Source: Prochlorococcus sp. AG-670-N10 (lineage in GTDB: Bacteria; Cyanobacteriota; Cyanobacteriia; PCC-6307; Cyanobiaceae). Taken from it: a stretch of DNA of 57,852 nt. This document shows, piece by piece, positions 38,994 to 47,464 of this stretch; the stretch's first letter is position 1; each line of letters starts with the position of its first letter. The stretch covers positions 1 through 57,852 of the forward strand of contig QCSX01000009.1 in NCBI GenBank assembly GCA_003209065.1, written 5' to 3'. The notes under the pieces are model-generated. The model was given only the letters and a program-made list of their open reading frames with translations, made no database searches and was not told the DNA's origin. A program made the translations under genes and the position numbers.

Positions 38994-40010
38994 ATCTTTG
39001 GTTAAATCAATTGCAGTTTTTATTGCTTCAATCATGCTTTGAGATTGTGCTAAACCTTTGCCGGCAATATCAAAGCCTGTTCCATGATCGGGAGATGTTC
39101 TAATAAAAGGTAAACCTAGGGTCGTATTTACTGAGTAATTAAGAGCTATAACCTTCATTGGAATTAATCCTTGATCATGATACATAGCAAGAATTCCATC
39201 ATGTCTTGGAGCTGTTTTTTCTCTCCATGCTCTAGCTGATGAATTCCAGCAAGTATCAGGAGAAATTGGTCCTAATAATTTAACTCCTTTATTTTGTTCG
39301 AGCCATATATTTACTGCATTATTAATCCAATCTTTTTCTTCTGTTCCTAATATTCCTTCCTCACCAGCATGAGGATTTAATCCAGCAACTTTTAGAAGGG
39401 GTTTGTCAACATAATTCATGCAAAATTTTGAAAGTAAATCTAATTTTGTATGAATTAGTTTTGTTGACAATTTTTTTGGTACTTCGTTTAGAGGTATATG
39501 GGTAGTCGCTAATAATGTGTTAAATCTCCAATGAGTAATTGGAGATTTAGCAGTAAATAACATGCCAACATTATTTGCTTTACACGATTCTGCCAATAAC
39601 TCTGTTTGACCAGAATAATTATGGCCTGCTAAAGCCCATGCCTTCTTACAAATAGGTCCAGTAACTAAAGCTGCATTTGGATATTTTTGGACAATTTCAA
39701 TAGCTTTTTTTAAATAAAAAAAACTTGCATTCCCATGACTTTTTCCTGGTTTATTAATTTCAAAAGGAATTTTAATATCATATATTTGATAATTGCTTGG
39801 ATCAACAATATCTTCAACTCCTAAAAATTTAAGATTTTTATATGTATTCTGTAAGTTTATTTTTGATCCAACAATCGTAAAATCGATATTATTTGGAATT
39901 TCCTTTGAAAAAAGAGCCTTTAAAATAACTTCAGGTCCGATACCTGAATCATCTCCAACGCTAATGATGATTTTAAATTTATCATCAAAACTATTATTTT
40001 GTTTCATCAT
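38970..40010 (-). CDS. pdxA: 4-hydroxythreonine-4-phosphate dehydrogenase
   Basis: PdxA oxidises 4-phosphohydroxy-threonine in the DXP-dependent route to pyridoxal phosphate. The 346 residues include ISVGDDSGIGPEVILKAL at the N-terminus, ALVTGPICKKAWALAGHNYSGQTE-type substrate segments (one metal histidine in GHNYSGQTELLAES), VAGLNPHAGEEGILGTEE and MYHDQGLIPMKV with metal ligands. The end (RTSPDHGTGFDIAGKG) is typical. It is convergent with accB (24-base overlap) and follows the SDR gene on the same strand after about 67 bases. Confidence 0.95.
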   Translation of the reverse strand: MMKQNNSFDDKFKIIISVGDDSGIGPEVILKALFSKEIPNNIDFTIVGSKINLQNTYKNLKFLGVEDIVDPSNYQIYDIKIPFEINKPGKSHGNASFFYLKKAIEIVQKYPNAALVTGPICKKAWALAGHNYSGQTELLAESCKANNVGMLFTAKSPITHWRFNTLLATTHIPLNEVPKKLSTKLIHTKLDLLSKFCMNYVDKPLLKVAGLNPHAGEEGILGTEEKDWINNAVNIWLEQNKGVKLLGPISPDTCWNSSARAWREKTAPRHDGILAMYHDQGLIPMKVIALNYSVNTTLGLPFIRTSPDHGTGFDIAGKGLAQSQSMIEAIKTAIDLTKDSRLFNAH

Positions 40011-40077
40011 TATAAAATTTTAATCGTGAAAAATTTTGATTTAAACTTATTCTCCTTAATTAAACCAATATTATTAT

Positions 40078-40959
40078 TTATTTAAAATTAATAAAACAAT
40101 TATTTAAGCCTAATTGATAGTTTTTATATATGAGTTTATATCCTAATTTCTTACATAATAATTGATTGGAAACTCTCCTGTTTTCTAACCAAAATGATTT
40201 AGCTATTGGAGACAAATCTTTTTTTGCTTTTTCAAATAAAATTTTTTTAGGCATCTTTAAGCCCAACAATTTATACCCATATCTTATAACTTCAATCTGT
40301 GAGCAAGGCTCGTCATCAGCGATATTAATAATTTGATGAAAATCTAATTTGTCTTTATTTTGTATTAAGTAAATAATTGCATTTGCGATATCTGCAACGT
40401 GTATTCTAGAAAAAACTTGATTATCTTTATGAATCACTTTGATTTTTTTAGTTTTAATAGCTTCTAAGGTTGATCTTCCTGGTCCATAAATCCCAGGTAG
40501 CCTGAAAATTTGAATTGGTAAATTTGAATGAATCCATTCTTTTTCACAATTTAGACGTCTTTGACTTCTTTCTTGTAAAGGATTGGGTTCATCTTCTTCA
40601 GAAACCCAATCACCATAAGTGTTGCCATAAACTCCAGTAGTAGATAGATATCCAACCCATTTAAGAGAAGTATTATTAATTTTATTTTTAAGACTTTTTA
40701 ATACTGGATCCTTACCATTCTTGTCTGGTGGTATGCAACTAAGAATATGTGTAACTCCATTAAAGATGGAATCTTCAGGTAATAAGTTTTTATCACTATT
40801 AAAAATAAAACTATTTGGGTCATTATTTATTGTTCTAGAACTTGTTAATGCTGTGCAGCCTAGTTTTCTAATTAATTTAGCAAAATAGTCTCCGCTAAAA
40901 CCTCCTCCAAATACTATAAATTTATTTTTAATTGTAAGTGGACTTGATAAATTGATCAT
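40078..40959 (-). CDS. atypical NAD(P)-binding SDR / epimerase-like protein
   Basis: This 293-residue protein of the extended or atypical SDR group has an N-terminal nucleotide loop FIVFGGGFSGDYFAKLIRKLG. LSTTGVYGNTYGDWVSEEDEPNP contains the Ser and Tyr of the SDR site, but no lysine follows at Tyr+4, so the classical YxxxK is not met. FRLPGIYGPGRSTLE and FSRIHVADIANAIIYLI resemble E. coli YeeZ-type proteins. Substrate unknown. It is transcribed in the direction of pdxA; the divergent small gene at 40991 begins 31 bases upstream. Confidence 0.8.
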   Translation of the reverse strand: MINLSSPLTIKNKFIVFGGGFSGDYFAKLIRKLGCTALTSSRTINNDPNSFIFNSDKNLLPEDSIFNGVTHILSCIPPDKNGKDPVLKSLKNKINNTSLKWVGYLSTTGVYGNTYGDWVSEEDEPNPLQERSQRRLNCEKEWIHSNLPIQIFRLPGIYGPGRSTLEAIKTKKIKVIHKDNQVFSRIHVADIANAIIYLIQNKDKLDFHQIINIADDEPCSQIEVIRYGYKLLGLKMPKKILFEKAKKDLSPIAKSFWLENRRVSNQLLCKKLGYKLIYKNYQLGLNNCFINFK

Positions 40960-40990
40960 ATAGTATTATAACTAGTACATATGTATTAGT

Positions 40991-41233
40991 ATGAAAATGC
41001 AAACTTTAATTCAGCCTGAGATAAAACTAAAGATAGTTAATTTCGATAATTCAACTTATAAAATAAAAGAAAAATTAAATAATGCAAAATTTAGTTTAAA
41101 ATTTAAATTCTATCAAAAATTATTTCTAATACTTCTAACATCTTGTACATTTTTAATATTTCCTGAATTACCAAAAAATTCTGAAGTTTTATGTGAAAAA
41201 TATCATTCTATTGAGGCATGTAATGTTTGGTGA
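40991..41233 (+). CDS. small membrane protein of unknown function (80 aa)
   Basis: An ATG starts an 80-residue protein with one hydrophobic segment at about residues 43-60 (KLFLILLTSCTFLIF) and a short C-terminal tail with two cysteines (CEKYHSIEACNVW). The N-terminal 40 residues are polar and lysine-rich. I do not recognise a family. Its stop directly abuts the stop of the convergent HNH gene. Compact spacing and typical base use support a real gene. Confidence 0.65.
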   Translation: MKMQTLIQPEIKLKIVNFDNSTYKIKEKLNNAKFSLKFKFYQKLFLILLTSCTFLIFPELPKNSEVLCEKYHSIEACNVW

Positions 41234-41638
41234 TTAAGCAGCATTATATTCATTATCCGATATCTCATAATTCTTACCTTTTTTAATCTTAAAGCTAGGG
41301 TTGGCCCATTGTAATAATCTTATAGCTAGTCTTAAATCACCATCTAACCACGCTCTAATAGCCATAGCTCGCCTAGGATCATAAAACTTTTGTTTTCTAT
41401 ACCAATACAAAGCATTGTCATCTGATTTGTCTCCATTACAGGATAGACAAGCTGGAACACAATTTTCAGTTTTACTTAATCCTCCTTTGCTTTTAGGAAG
41501 TATGTGGTCAATTGACTCTGAAGGCTTTCCACAATATATGCAACTTTTCCCTGTGAACTTATGAATTGATTTTCGCCACTGCCTTAATCTGAATTTAGGG
41601 CATAAATCTTCTAAAAAGACAGCATCATTAATGTGCAT
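41234..41638 (-). CDS. HNH endonuclease family protein
   Basis: This is a 134-residue protein with one complete HNH nuclease motif: CIYCGKPSESIDHILPKSKGG, then ENCVPACLSCNGDKSD. The two CxxC pairs bind zinc, and the His of DH and the Asn of SCN are in place. The C-terminal half (residues about 85-134) has a WYRKQKFYDPRRAMAIRAWL helix region. Stand-alone HNH proteins occur in many cyanobacteria outside introns; it is not embedded in a split gene here. The biological target is unknown. It is convergent with the small membrane protein gene. Confidence 0.88.
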   Translation of the reverse strand: MHINDAVFLEDLCPKFRLRQWRKSIHKFTGKSCIYCGKPSESIDHILPKSKGGLSKTENCVPACLSCNGDKSDDNALYWYRKQKFYDPRRAMAIRAWLDGDLRLAIRLLQWANPSFKIKKGKNYEISDNEYNAA

Positions 41639-41810
41639 TTAGATTATTTAATTACATATAAGTTTGACCGATATATAATAAATGTCAATAGATTATTTAT
41701 AATCGTAAAGACTAAACTTTACCATGAAAAATATATTTTATGTATTTAATTATACCTAAAAAGTAATATTTAATTAATGAGCTAAATGTAATTCTTTATA
41801 CGTTTAACAT

Positions 41811-42230
41811 TTAATAACTATATCTATCAAATGCTTCTCCAGAAGAATTTTTATTTTCTTTTTCTTGTAAAAGTTCCTCCTGTTTCCTCCTCTTCTCTTT
41901 TCTGTTGTTTTCCATTTGTAGTTTTCTGTCAGGATAAAGTTGATTTAAATATTCAACACAATAAGAAAATTTATCTCTTTCTCTTACAACTGTTTCAATA
42001 ATTTGCCCGGCGGCTTGCTTTGGGGAGGTCTTAAAAAGTCCCCCTTTTTGTTTTTTAATATAACTATAAGCTGCTTGCCAACTGCTTTCATGATCATTCC
42101 CACCGTTTCGCATAGTACAAAATATTTCTGCCCCAAATGAACCAGCACTTGCTTTTGGGATTAATAATAATGTTGGAACAAACATAAGAATTATGGGTAA
42201 AAATATTTTTACCTTTAGGTATCCTTTCAT
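41811..42230 (-). CDS. exported protein of unknown function (139 aa)
   Basis: A signal peptide is clear: KVKIFLPIILMFVPTLLLI, then KASAGS. The mature part has two cysteines (FCTMRNGG and YCVEYL) that could form a disulfide, a central helical stretch SSWQAAYSYIKKQKGGLFKTSP, and a strongly charged C-terminal helix (NRKEKRRKQEELLQEKENK). I do not recognise the family. Gaps on both sides (about 170 and 60 bases) suggest its own transcription. The start is well placed after a purine-rich stretch. Confidence 0.7.
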   Translation of the reverse strand: MKGYLKVKIFLPIILMFVPTLLLIPKASAGSFGAEIFCTMRNGGNDHESSWQAAYSYIKKQKGGLFKTSPKQAAGQIIETVVRERDKFSYCVEYLNQLYPDRKLQMENNRKEKRRKQEELLQEKENKNSSGEAFDRYSY

Positions 42231-42289
42231 TTTTTTTTTTAATTGTCTATTTAAAAAATATCTTTTATTTTTGTTATGTCTAGAGATTC

Positions 42290-42802
42290 TTAAGATTTAA
42301 TGATTCCAAAAAGGTTTAGCATTTTTACAACTAAAGGCAGAATTAAAAGTACGGTAATTAACCTTACTGCATGAAGAGTAGCTACTGCTGGTCCTACTCC
42401 GTATTCTGAACCAACTAAACTCATACCACTTATTCCTCCTGGTGCTGCTCCAAGAATTGTAGTAATTATATCCACCTTAAGTAATCTGCTTGTCCATAAA
42501 CCAATCGCTAAACCAGTTAAAACCAATGTAAAGGTTATTAAAATTGCAGGTTTCCATAAAGTTTGCAATTCTATTAAGGAGTTTCTTGTAATGCTAGTCC
42601 CAATAACGGTCCCAATTCCGATTTCTAATAAGGTTCTTGTGCCATTTGGCCATGTTGCAGTTTCAACTTTTCCACTAATGCTTAAAATACTTGCACCTAT
42701 CAATGCACCAGCAAGAGGGGCAGCAGGGATGCCTGTTTTTAAAGCTAATGCTCCAAATGTAGTACCAGCAATTAAGTAATAAATTAGGTTTATATTTGAC
42801 AT
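42290..42802 (-). CDS. AbrB-type membrane protein (PF05145-like), single module
   Basis: This 170-residue protein is made almost wholly of hydrophobic helices. The pattern TGIPAAPLAGALIGASILS, a polar RTLLEIGIGTVIGTSITR turn, and GAAPGGISGMSLVGSEYGVGPAVATLHAVRL matches the repeated half of AbrB-family membrane proteins. That family is once described as ammonia-monooxygenase regulator-like and is not the AbrB transcription factor. Full-length members have two such modules; here only one is present, so it may dimerise. Substrate unknown. A 267-base gap follows upstream. Confidence 0.8.
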   Translation of the reverse strand: MSNINLIYYLIAGTTFGALALKTGIPAAPLAGALIGASILSISGKVETATWPNGTRTLLEIGIGTVIGTSITRNSLIELQTLWKPAILITFTLVLTGLAIGLWTSRLLKVDIITTILGAAPGGISGMSLVGSEYGVGPAVATLHAVRLITVLLILPLVVKMLNLFGIIKS

Positions 42803-43069
42803 TAAAAGAAATGACTGTTTGGATATGATATTAGAAATAAATTTAAATGGTCGAATATATGTTCTTATTTAATTTCTTTAATAACATCTATGAAATTTAA
42901 TAAAGTTTTTCAATATTGAATTAATCAACTTTATAAGATTTTTAAGTTATTGAGTAATATCAAAATCTTTCTTGGATTTCATAAAAAATTAATAATTTAA
43001 ATTAGTTTCATTTTTTGCTGCGTAATAGGCCCTTTAATTGGCATAATATTAAGTAAAGCACTTTATGTT
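42803..43069. other. intergenic gap without a recognised feature
   Basis: This 267-base AT-rich gap lies between the divergent AbrB-like gene and the 65-residue gene. It must hold both promoters. I see no tRNA, no strong hairpin and no credible extra ORF in it. Confidence 0.6.
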
Positions 43070-43267
43070 ATGGCTTCACAAATTTCTTATAAAGGTAATA
43101 AAAACCCAATCAAAAAGAAATTATCTTTTTTTGAGGGCGGACATCAATTAGAAAAGTTAGAATTTGCCCTTGCAGTTGCTCAAACTCAAGGTGATTTAGA
43201 AAAATCTCTATCTTTAAGAAAAAAGATTGTTGAATTAGGAGGAAATGTTGAGGAGCCTGGTACTTAA
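43070..43267 (+). CDS. conserved small soluble protein (65 aa)
   Basis: This 65-residue protein has a basic N-terminus (GNKNPIKKKLSFFEGG) and one likely helix hairpin (HQLEKLEFALAVAQTQGDLEKSLSLRKKIVELGG). Nothing suggests export. I do not recognise a function. The stop is one base away from the stop of the convergent aminotransferase gene. Its composition is more like a coding sequence than the surrounding spacer, and ATG plus a purine-rich upstream region support the start. Confidence 0.7.
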   Translation: MASQISYKGNKNPIKKKLSFFEGGHQLEKLEFALAVAQTQGDLEKSLSLRKKIVELGGNVEEPGT

Positions 43268-43268
43268 A

Positions 43269-44432
43269 TTAATTCACTTTTAGATGGAATGAAGCTATTT
43301 TTAGTGCTTCACCTACTTGCTTAGTTGAAATTTTATTTAGCTCTACTAATGTATTTCCAATTGCTGCTAATACTGAAATAATATCTCGATCGTTTATATA
43401 GCCAAGATGGCCTACCCTAAATATCTTGCCCTTTAAATGGTCTTGTCCTCCAGCTAGTAAAATATCATATTTATTTTTTATTGTTTTTCTAAATATTTCT
43501 GCATCTATATCTTTTATTTGTATTGCAGTAACTGAAGGACTCAAATGTTTTTCATCAGCAAATAATTTTAGATTTAGAGCTTTTGTAGCTTCACTAATTG
43601 CTAATTTATGTTTTTTATGCCTTTTAAAGATTGAATCTAATCCTTCATCTTTCATCATTTTTAAAGCTGCATCTAAAGCAAAAACTAAATTAACTGCTGG
43701 AGTGTAGGGATTGCTATTGCTTGAAAGACTTTTTTTGTATGATTTTAAATTTAAGTAGAACTTAGGTAAATTGGATTTTTCTGAAGCTTTCCAAGCTTTT
43801 TGACTCATGGAAACAAAGCTTAATCCTGGAGGTATCATGTAACCTTTTTGAGATCCTGAAGCAACAATATCCAGCTCCCATTCATCTACTGGAACATTAC
43901 AAGCTCCAATACTTGTTACACAGTCAATAATTGATAACGCTTTTTTATGATTGCGAATATAAGAACTTATCTTTTTTAAATCATTAATTACTCCTGTTGA
44001 GGTCTCTGAATGTGTAAGTATAACTGCTTTTATTTCTTTTCTATCATCTTTCTCTAAAACTGTTTTGAAATTTTCTGGATCAAGTGGAGTGCCCCATTCT
44101 GCATTAATTTGAATTACTTCTAGTCCAAATTCTTGTGCAACTTTTACCCATCTTTCTCCAAATTTGCCATTCTCACCACAAATAACTTTGTCTCCTTTGT
44201 TTAATGTACTTATTATTCCTGCTTCCATAGCAGCAGTACCACTACCCGTTATTGTTAAAACATCATTTTCTGTTTGATGTAACCATTTGAGATTCTTGGT
44301 GGTGATTTCAACAAGATCCTGAAACTCTTTACTTCTATGCCCTATGGGATGTCTTCCAAGAGCTTCTAAAACTTTTTCTGGAACTGGTGTAGGACCAGGT
44401 ATCATCAATGATAATTTTTGTTGTATGGCCAC
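43269..44432 (-). CDS. class V aminotransferase (alanine-glyoxylate / serine-pyruvate type)
   Basis: This 387-residue PLP enzyme is of the alanine-glyoxylate or serine-glyoxylate aminotransferase group. It begins MIPGPTPVPEKVLEALGRHPIGHRS. TGSGTAAMEAGI binds PLP phosphate, IIDCVTSIGACNV holds the PLP aspartate, and ASGSQKGYMIPPGL carries the Schiff-base lysine near residue 194. GHLGYINDRDI is near the end. In cyanobacteria it is likely to help in photorespiratory glyoxylate use or serine/glycine interconversion; the exact amino donor cannot be read off. It is divergent from cbiD, 60 bases away. Confidence 0.92.
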   Translation of the reverse strand: MAIQQKLSLMIPGPTPVPEKVLEALGRHPIGHRSKEFQDLVEITTKNLKWLHQTENDVLTITGSGTAAMEAGIISTLNKGDKVICGENGKFGERWVKVAQEFGLEVIQINAEWGTPLDPENFKTVLEKDDRKEIKAVILTHSETSTGVINDLKKISSYIRNHKKALSIIDCVTSIGACNVPVDEWELDIVASGSQKGYMIPPGLSFVSMSQKAWKASEKSNLPKFYLNLKSYKKSLSSNSNPYTPAVNLVFALDAALKMMKDEGLDSIFKRHKKHKLAISEATKALNLKLFADEKHLSPSVTAIQIKDIDAEIFRKTIKNKYDILLAGGQDHLKGKIFRVGHLGYINDRDIISVLAAIGNTLVELNKISTKQVGEALKIASFHLKVN

Positions 44433-44492
44433 GTTTTAATTAATAAGACATTCTAAGATTAGTAGTCATAAAATATTTTTCAATTACTTGAT

Positions 44493-45611
44493 TTGAAAAA
44501 AGGATTTTCTTTACCTTTATGGGTCACTGGAGCTGCTAAGTCTGCAGTGAAAAAATTAATAGGATTACCCTTTGAGGATTATGAATTAATTAAAATTTCA
44601 AATGATAATAATCTAATTAAAATTAAGGTTCATTCAGCTGGATTAATTAATGGAGAGTCTTATGCCCTTGGAATTTCTTTCGTAGATTCTGGATTAGATC
44701 TTGACATAACGCAGAATTTAGAAATATGGACAATAGCTTCTTTAGAAAAAACTTATAAGCAAACAAATGATTCATTAGATCTAATAAATATTATTCCAGG
44801 TTACGGTGTTGGGGTTGATCAAAAAACATCAGAGATTTGTATTTCTAATTTTGCGAGAGAAGTCTTAGTTGAAAATTTATTAGATTTTATTCCTGAAGGA
44901 TACAAGCTTAATTTAGAGATCATATTACCAAATGGAAAATTTTTAGCTGAAAGAACTAGTAATCAATCATTTGGAATTGTCGAAGGATTATCAATTATAG
45001 GTACTAGTGCAGAAACTTTTTCAAGTGCTTCACCGGATCAATTAGAAAACGCAAAAGCTCAACTAGAGAAAATTGTTTCTAATGAATTTTGTGAACCAAT
45101 AATTTTTGTTATTGGTGAAAATGGCTTACATCTAGCAAAAAGTTTTAATAAAGAATTTCCAATTATTAAAGTGGGGAATTGGATAGGACCATTATTAGTT
45201 GATGCTGCATCAAAAGAAATTAAAAGCGTAATTCTTTTTGGTTATCATGGCAAATTAATTAAATTAGCTGGAGGTATTTTTCATACTCATAATCATTTAG
45301 CCGATGCGAGGATTGAAATTCTTGTTTTTTTAGCTGTACAAGAAGAAGTACCATTAAATATAATTAAAAAATTATCTTTAGCAAATACTGTTGAAGATGC
45401 TTTGTTGATTCTTGAAAGTTTTAGACTGTCTTTAGCTGACAAACTATGGAATAAGATTTCAGAAACTGTTGAAAAGCGTTCTACAGAATATCTTAAAAGA
45501 TATATAAAAACAGATATGAAGGTTTCAGCGATTATGTTTGATAGACAAAGAAAGATACGTTGGTTTGGTAAGAATAGTAAAGACTATATTTCCTCCTTTA
45601 AAAGTTTCTAA
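44493..45611 (+). CDS. cbiD: cobalt-precorrin-5B (C1)-methyltransferase
   Basis: CbiD methylates C-1 in the anaerobic pathway to the corrin ring of cobalamin (pseudocobalamin in picocyanobacteria). It starts with TTG. The N-terminal LPLWVTGAAKSAVKKLIG, IIPGYGVGVDQKTSEICI, a long ASPDQLENAKAQLEKIV helix, and FGYHGKLIKLAGGIFHTHNHLADARIEIL are family features. Length 372 is normal. guaA follows after 48 bases on the same strand, a gene pair seen in related genomes as far as I recall. Confidence 0.93.
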   Translation: MKKGFSLPLWVTGAAKSAVKKLIGLPFEDYELIKISNDNNLIKIKVHSAGLINGESYALGISFVDSGLDLDITQNLEIWTIASLEKTYKQTNDSLDLINIIPGYGVGVDQKTSEICISNFAREVLVENLLDFIPEGYKLNLEIILPNGKFLAERTSNQSFGIVEGLSIIGTSAETFSSASPDQLENAKAQLEKIVSNEFCEPIIFVIGENGLHLAKSFNKEFPIIKVGNWIGPLLVDAASKEIKSVILFGYHGKLIKLAGGIFHTHNHLADARIEILVFLAVQEEVPLNIIKKLSLANTVEDALLILESFRLSLADKLWNKISETVEKRSTEYLKRYIKTDMKVSAIMFDRQRKIRWFGKNSKDYISSFKSF

Positions 45612-45659
45612 TTTTAAGTGGTTTATGTTTTTGCAAATAAATTGAGGTAACTTTTATAC

Positions 45660-47246
45660 ATGGTTAAAAAATTACAAAAAAGAGAGAGAGATCCCTCAAT
45701 ATTAATATTAGATTTTGGATCTCAATATTCTGAATTGATTGCAAGAAGAATAAGAGAAGCAAATGTATTTTCTTTGGTAGTAAGTAACTTTATTTCCATT
45801 AAGGAGATTCAAGCTATCAGTCCTCAAGGAATAATTTTAAGCGGCGGCCCAAATTCTGTATATGAAGATAATGCACCTAAATGTGATCATAATATTTTTA
45901 ATTTAGGTATTCCAATTTTAGGAATATGTTATGGAATGCAATTGATGGTTAAAGAGCTCGGGGGTACCGTAACTCCAGCAATTAATAAAGCTGAATATGG
46001 TAGGGCTCCAATCAATATTGATTTCGAAAGTGATTTGCTTTTTAGTGTCAAAAATCAATCAATTATGTGGATGAGTCATGGAGATTCAATCAATAATTTA
46101 CCTGATGGCTTTATTAAAATTGCTCATACGGAAAATACACTTCATGCTGCAATAGCAAATATAGAAAAAAATTTATTTGGTGTTCAATTTCATCCCGAAG
46201 TTATTCATTCAGAATTTGGAATGAGGGTAATTAAAAACTTTGTCTACTCTATTTCGAAATGTAAGGCAGATTGGACTACTGAAACTTTTTTAGAGGAAAC
46301 AATTCCGCAAATTAAGGCTCAAGTAGGCGATAAGAAAGTTTTACTTGCTCTTTCTGGAGGAGTAGATTCATCAACTCTTGCCTTTCTTCTCAATAAATCT
46401 ATTGGTAATCAACTTACATGTATGTTCATAGATCAAGGTTTCATGAGAAAAGGCGAACCTGAATTTTTAATGGAATTTTTTGATAAAAAATTTCATATAA
46501 AAGTTGAATATATCAATGCAAGAGAAAGATTTATCCATAAATTAAATGGAATAACTGATCCAGAAGAAAAACGTAAAATTATTGGCAGAGAATTTATAAG
46601 AGTTTTTGAAGAGGAAAGTAACAGATTAGGTCCTTTTCAATACTTGGCTCAAGGTACTCTTTACCCAGATGTTATTGAAAGTGCTGGAACAAATTTAGAT
46701 CCCAAGACCGGTGAGCGAATTGCAGTGAAAATAAAAAGTCATCATAATGTGGGTGGGTTACCAAAAGATTTGCAATTTAAATTAGTTGAACCATTAAGAA
46801 AACTTTTTAAAGATGAAGTTAGAAAACTTGGAAATGTCCTTGGATTACCTGATGAAATTATTAAAAGACATCCATTTCCAGGTCCTGGCTTAGCAATAAG
46901 AATTTTAGGTGAAGTTTCTCATGAAAAACTAAACTGTTTGAGAGATGCAGATTGGATAGTAAGAGATGAAATAAAAAAAGCAGGTCTTTACAATGATATT
47001 TGGCAAGCATTCGCCGTCCTTCTACCTGTAAAAACTGTTGGGGTAATGGGAGATAAAAGAACTTATGCTTGGCCGATAGTTTTACGATGTGTATCAAGTG
47101 AAGATGGTATGACGGCAGATTGGTCAAGAATTCCTTACGAAACCCTAGAGAGAATTTCTAACAGAATCGTCAATGAAGTGACTCAGGTAAATAGAGTTGT
47201 TTTCGATATTACTAGTAAGCCTCCTGGAACAATTGAGTGGGAGTAA
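45660..47246 (+). CDS. guaA: GMP synthase (glutamine-hydrolysing)
   Basis: GuaA converts XMP to GMP. The class I glutaminase domain has GICYGMQLM with the nucleophile cysteine and [10 protein letters not shown]. The ATP pyrophosphatase domain has [16 protein letters not shown], and the dimerisation domain ends [13 protein letters not shown] and stop. Length 528 is full. The last codons matter here: GGAACAATTGAGTGGGAGT (47226-47244) recurs downstream, which marks this 3' end as an integration site. The frame is intact, so insertion has not damaged the enzyme. Confidence 0.98.
   Translation: MVKKLQKRERDPSILILDFGSQYSELIARRIREANVFSLVVSNFISIKEIQAISPQGIILSGGPNSVYEDNAPKCDHNIFNLGIPILGICYGMQLMVKELGGTVTPAINKAEYGRAPINIDFESDLLFSVKNQSIMWMSHGDSINNLPDGFIKIAHTENTLHAAIANIEKNLFGVQFHPEVIHSEFGMRVIKNFVYSISKCKADWTTETFLEETIPQIKAQVGDKKVLLALSGGVDSSTLAFLLNKSIGNQLTCMFIDQGFMRKGEPEFLMEFFDKKFHIKVEYINARERFIHKLNGITDPEEKRKIIGREFIRVFEEESNRLGPFQYLAQGTLYPDVIESAGTNLDPKTGERIAVKIKSHHNVGGLPKDLQFKLVEPLRKLFKDEVRKLGNVLGLPDEIIKRHPFPGPGLAIRILGEVSHEKLNCLRDADWIVRDEIKKAGLYNDIWQAFAVLLPVKTVGVMGDKRTYAWPIVLRCVSSEDGMTADWSRIPYETLERISNRIVNEVTQVNRVVFDITSKPPGTIEWE
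47225..47244 (+). repeat. att-like core 1 in the guaA 3' end
   Basis: TGGAACAATTGAGTGGGAGT is identical to 49261-49280 and related to 56202-56222. Here it is the true end of guaA. It is the left boundary of the accessory region. Confidence 0.8.
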
Positions 47247-47284
47247 TCCATAGGGCATAAAGTCAGTCATAGTGAGAGCTTAGT

Positions 47285-47306
47285 GGTTTGTCATGGGTTT
47301 ATCAAG
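47285..47306 (+). repeat. tandem 11-bp arm-like pair 1
   Basis: GGTTTGTCATG (47285-47295) is followed directly by GGTTTATCAAG (47296-47306). It starts 59 bases after core 1. This is one of five such pairs with period 11. Confidence 0.75.
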
Positions 47307-47344
47307 TAGATTAGAGATAGGATTTTACTGGGGTTTCGACCCTC

Positions 47345-47366
47345 AATTTGTCATAGGTTTGTCAAG
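47345..47366 (+). repeat. tandem 11-bp arm-like pair 2
   Basis: AATTTGTCATA (47345-47355) is followed directly by GGTTTGTCAAG (47356-47366). It starts exactly 60 bases after pair 1 and 44 bases before the GAGAAATC of the terminator. Confidence 0.7.
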
Positions 47367-47396
47367 GCACTTTGGCACTTTCTCTGTTGAGAAATC

Positions 47397-47430
47397 GTAG
47401 AGTAGTGATTTTCTCTACAATTTGTTTTTT
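47397..47430 (+). terminator. hairpin and T run downstream of guaA
   Basis: GTAGAG (47397-47402) pairs with CTCTAC (47413-47418), then AATTTG and six T residues. A related structure preceded by the same GAGAAATC lies at 49364-49407. It may end guaA transcription read into the element. Confidence 0.55.
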
Positions 47431-47464
47431 AATTTGTTGATCTTAATAACAAAATATTCTTAGA

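Noticed and set aside
41234-41638. HNH protein as a homing endonuclease of an intron or intein
   Set aside because: The neighbouring genes are whole and no split gene or intron structure is visible.
47314-47344. GGGGTTTCGACCC downstream of guaA, like a tRNA/tmRNA T-arm
   Set aside because: The loop is out of register with the canonical TTCRANY and no acceptor, D-arm or anticodon arm is present. It could be a tRNA-end fragment but cannot be supported.
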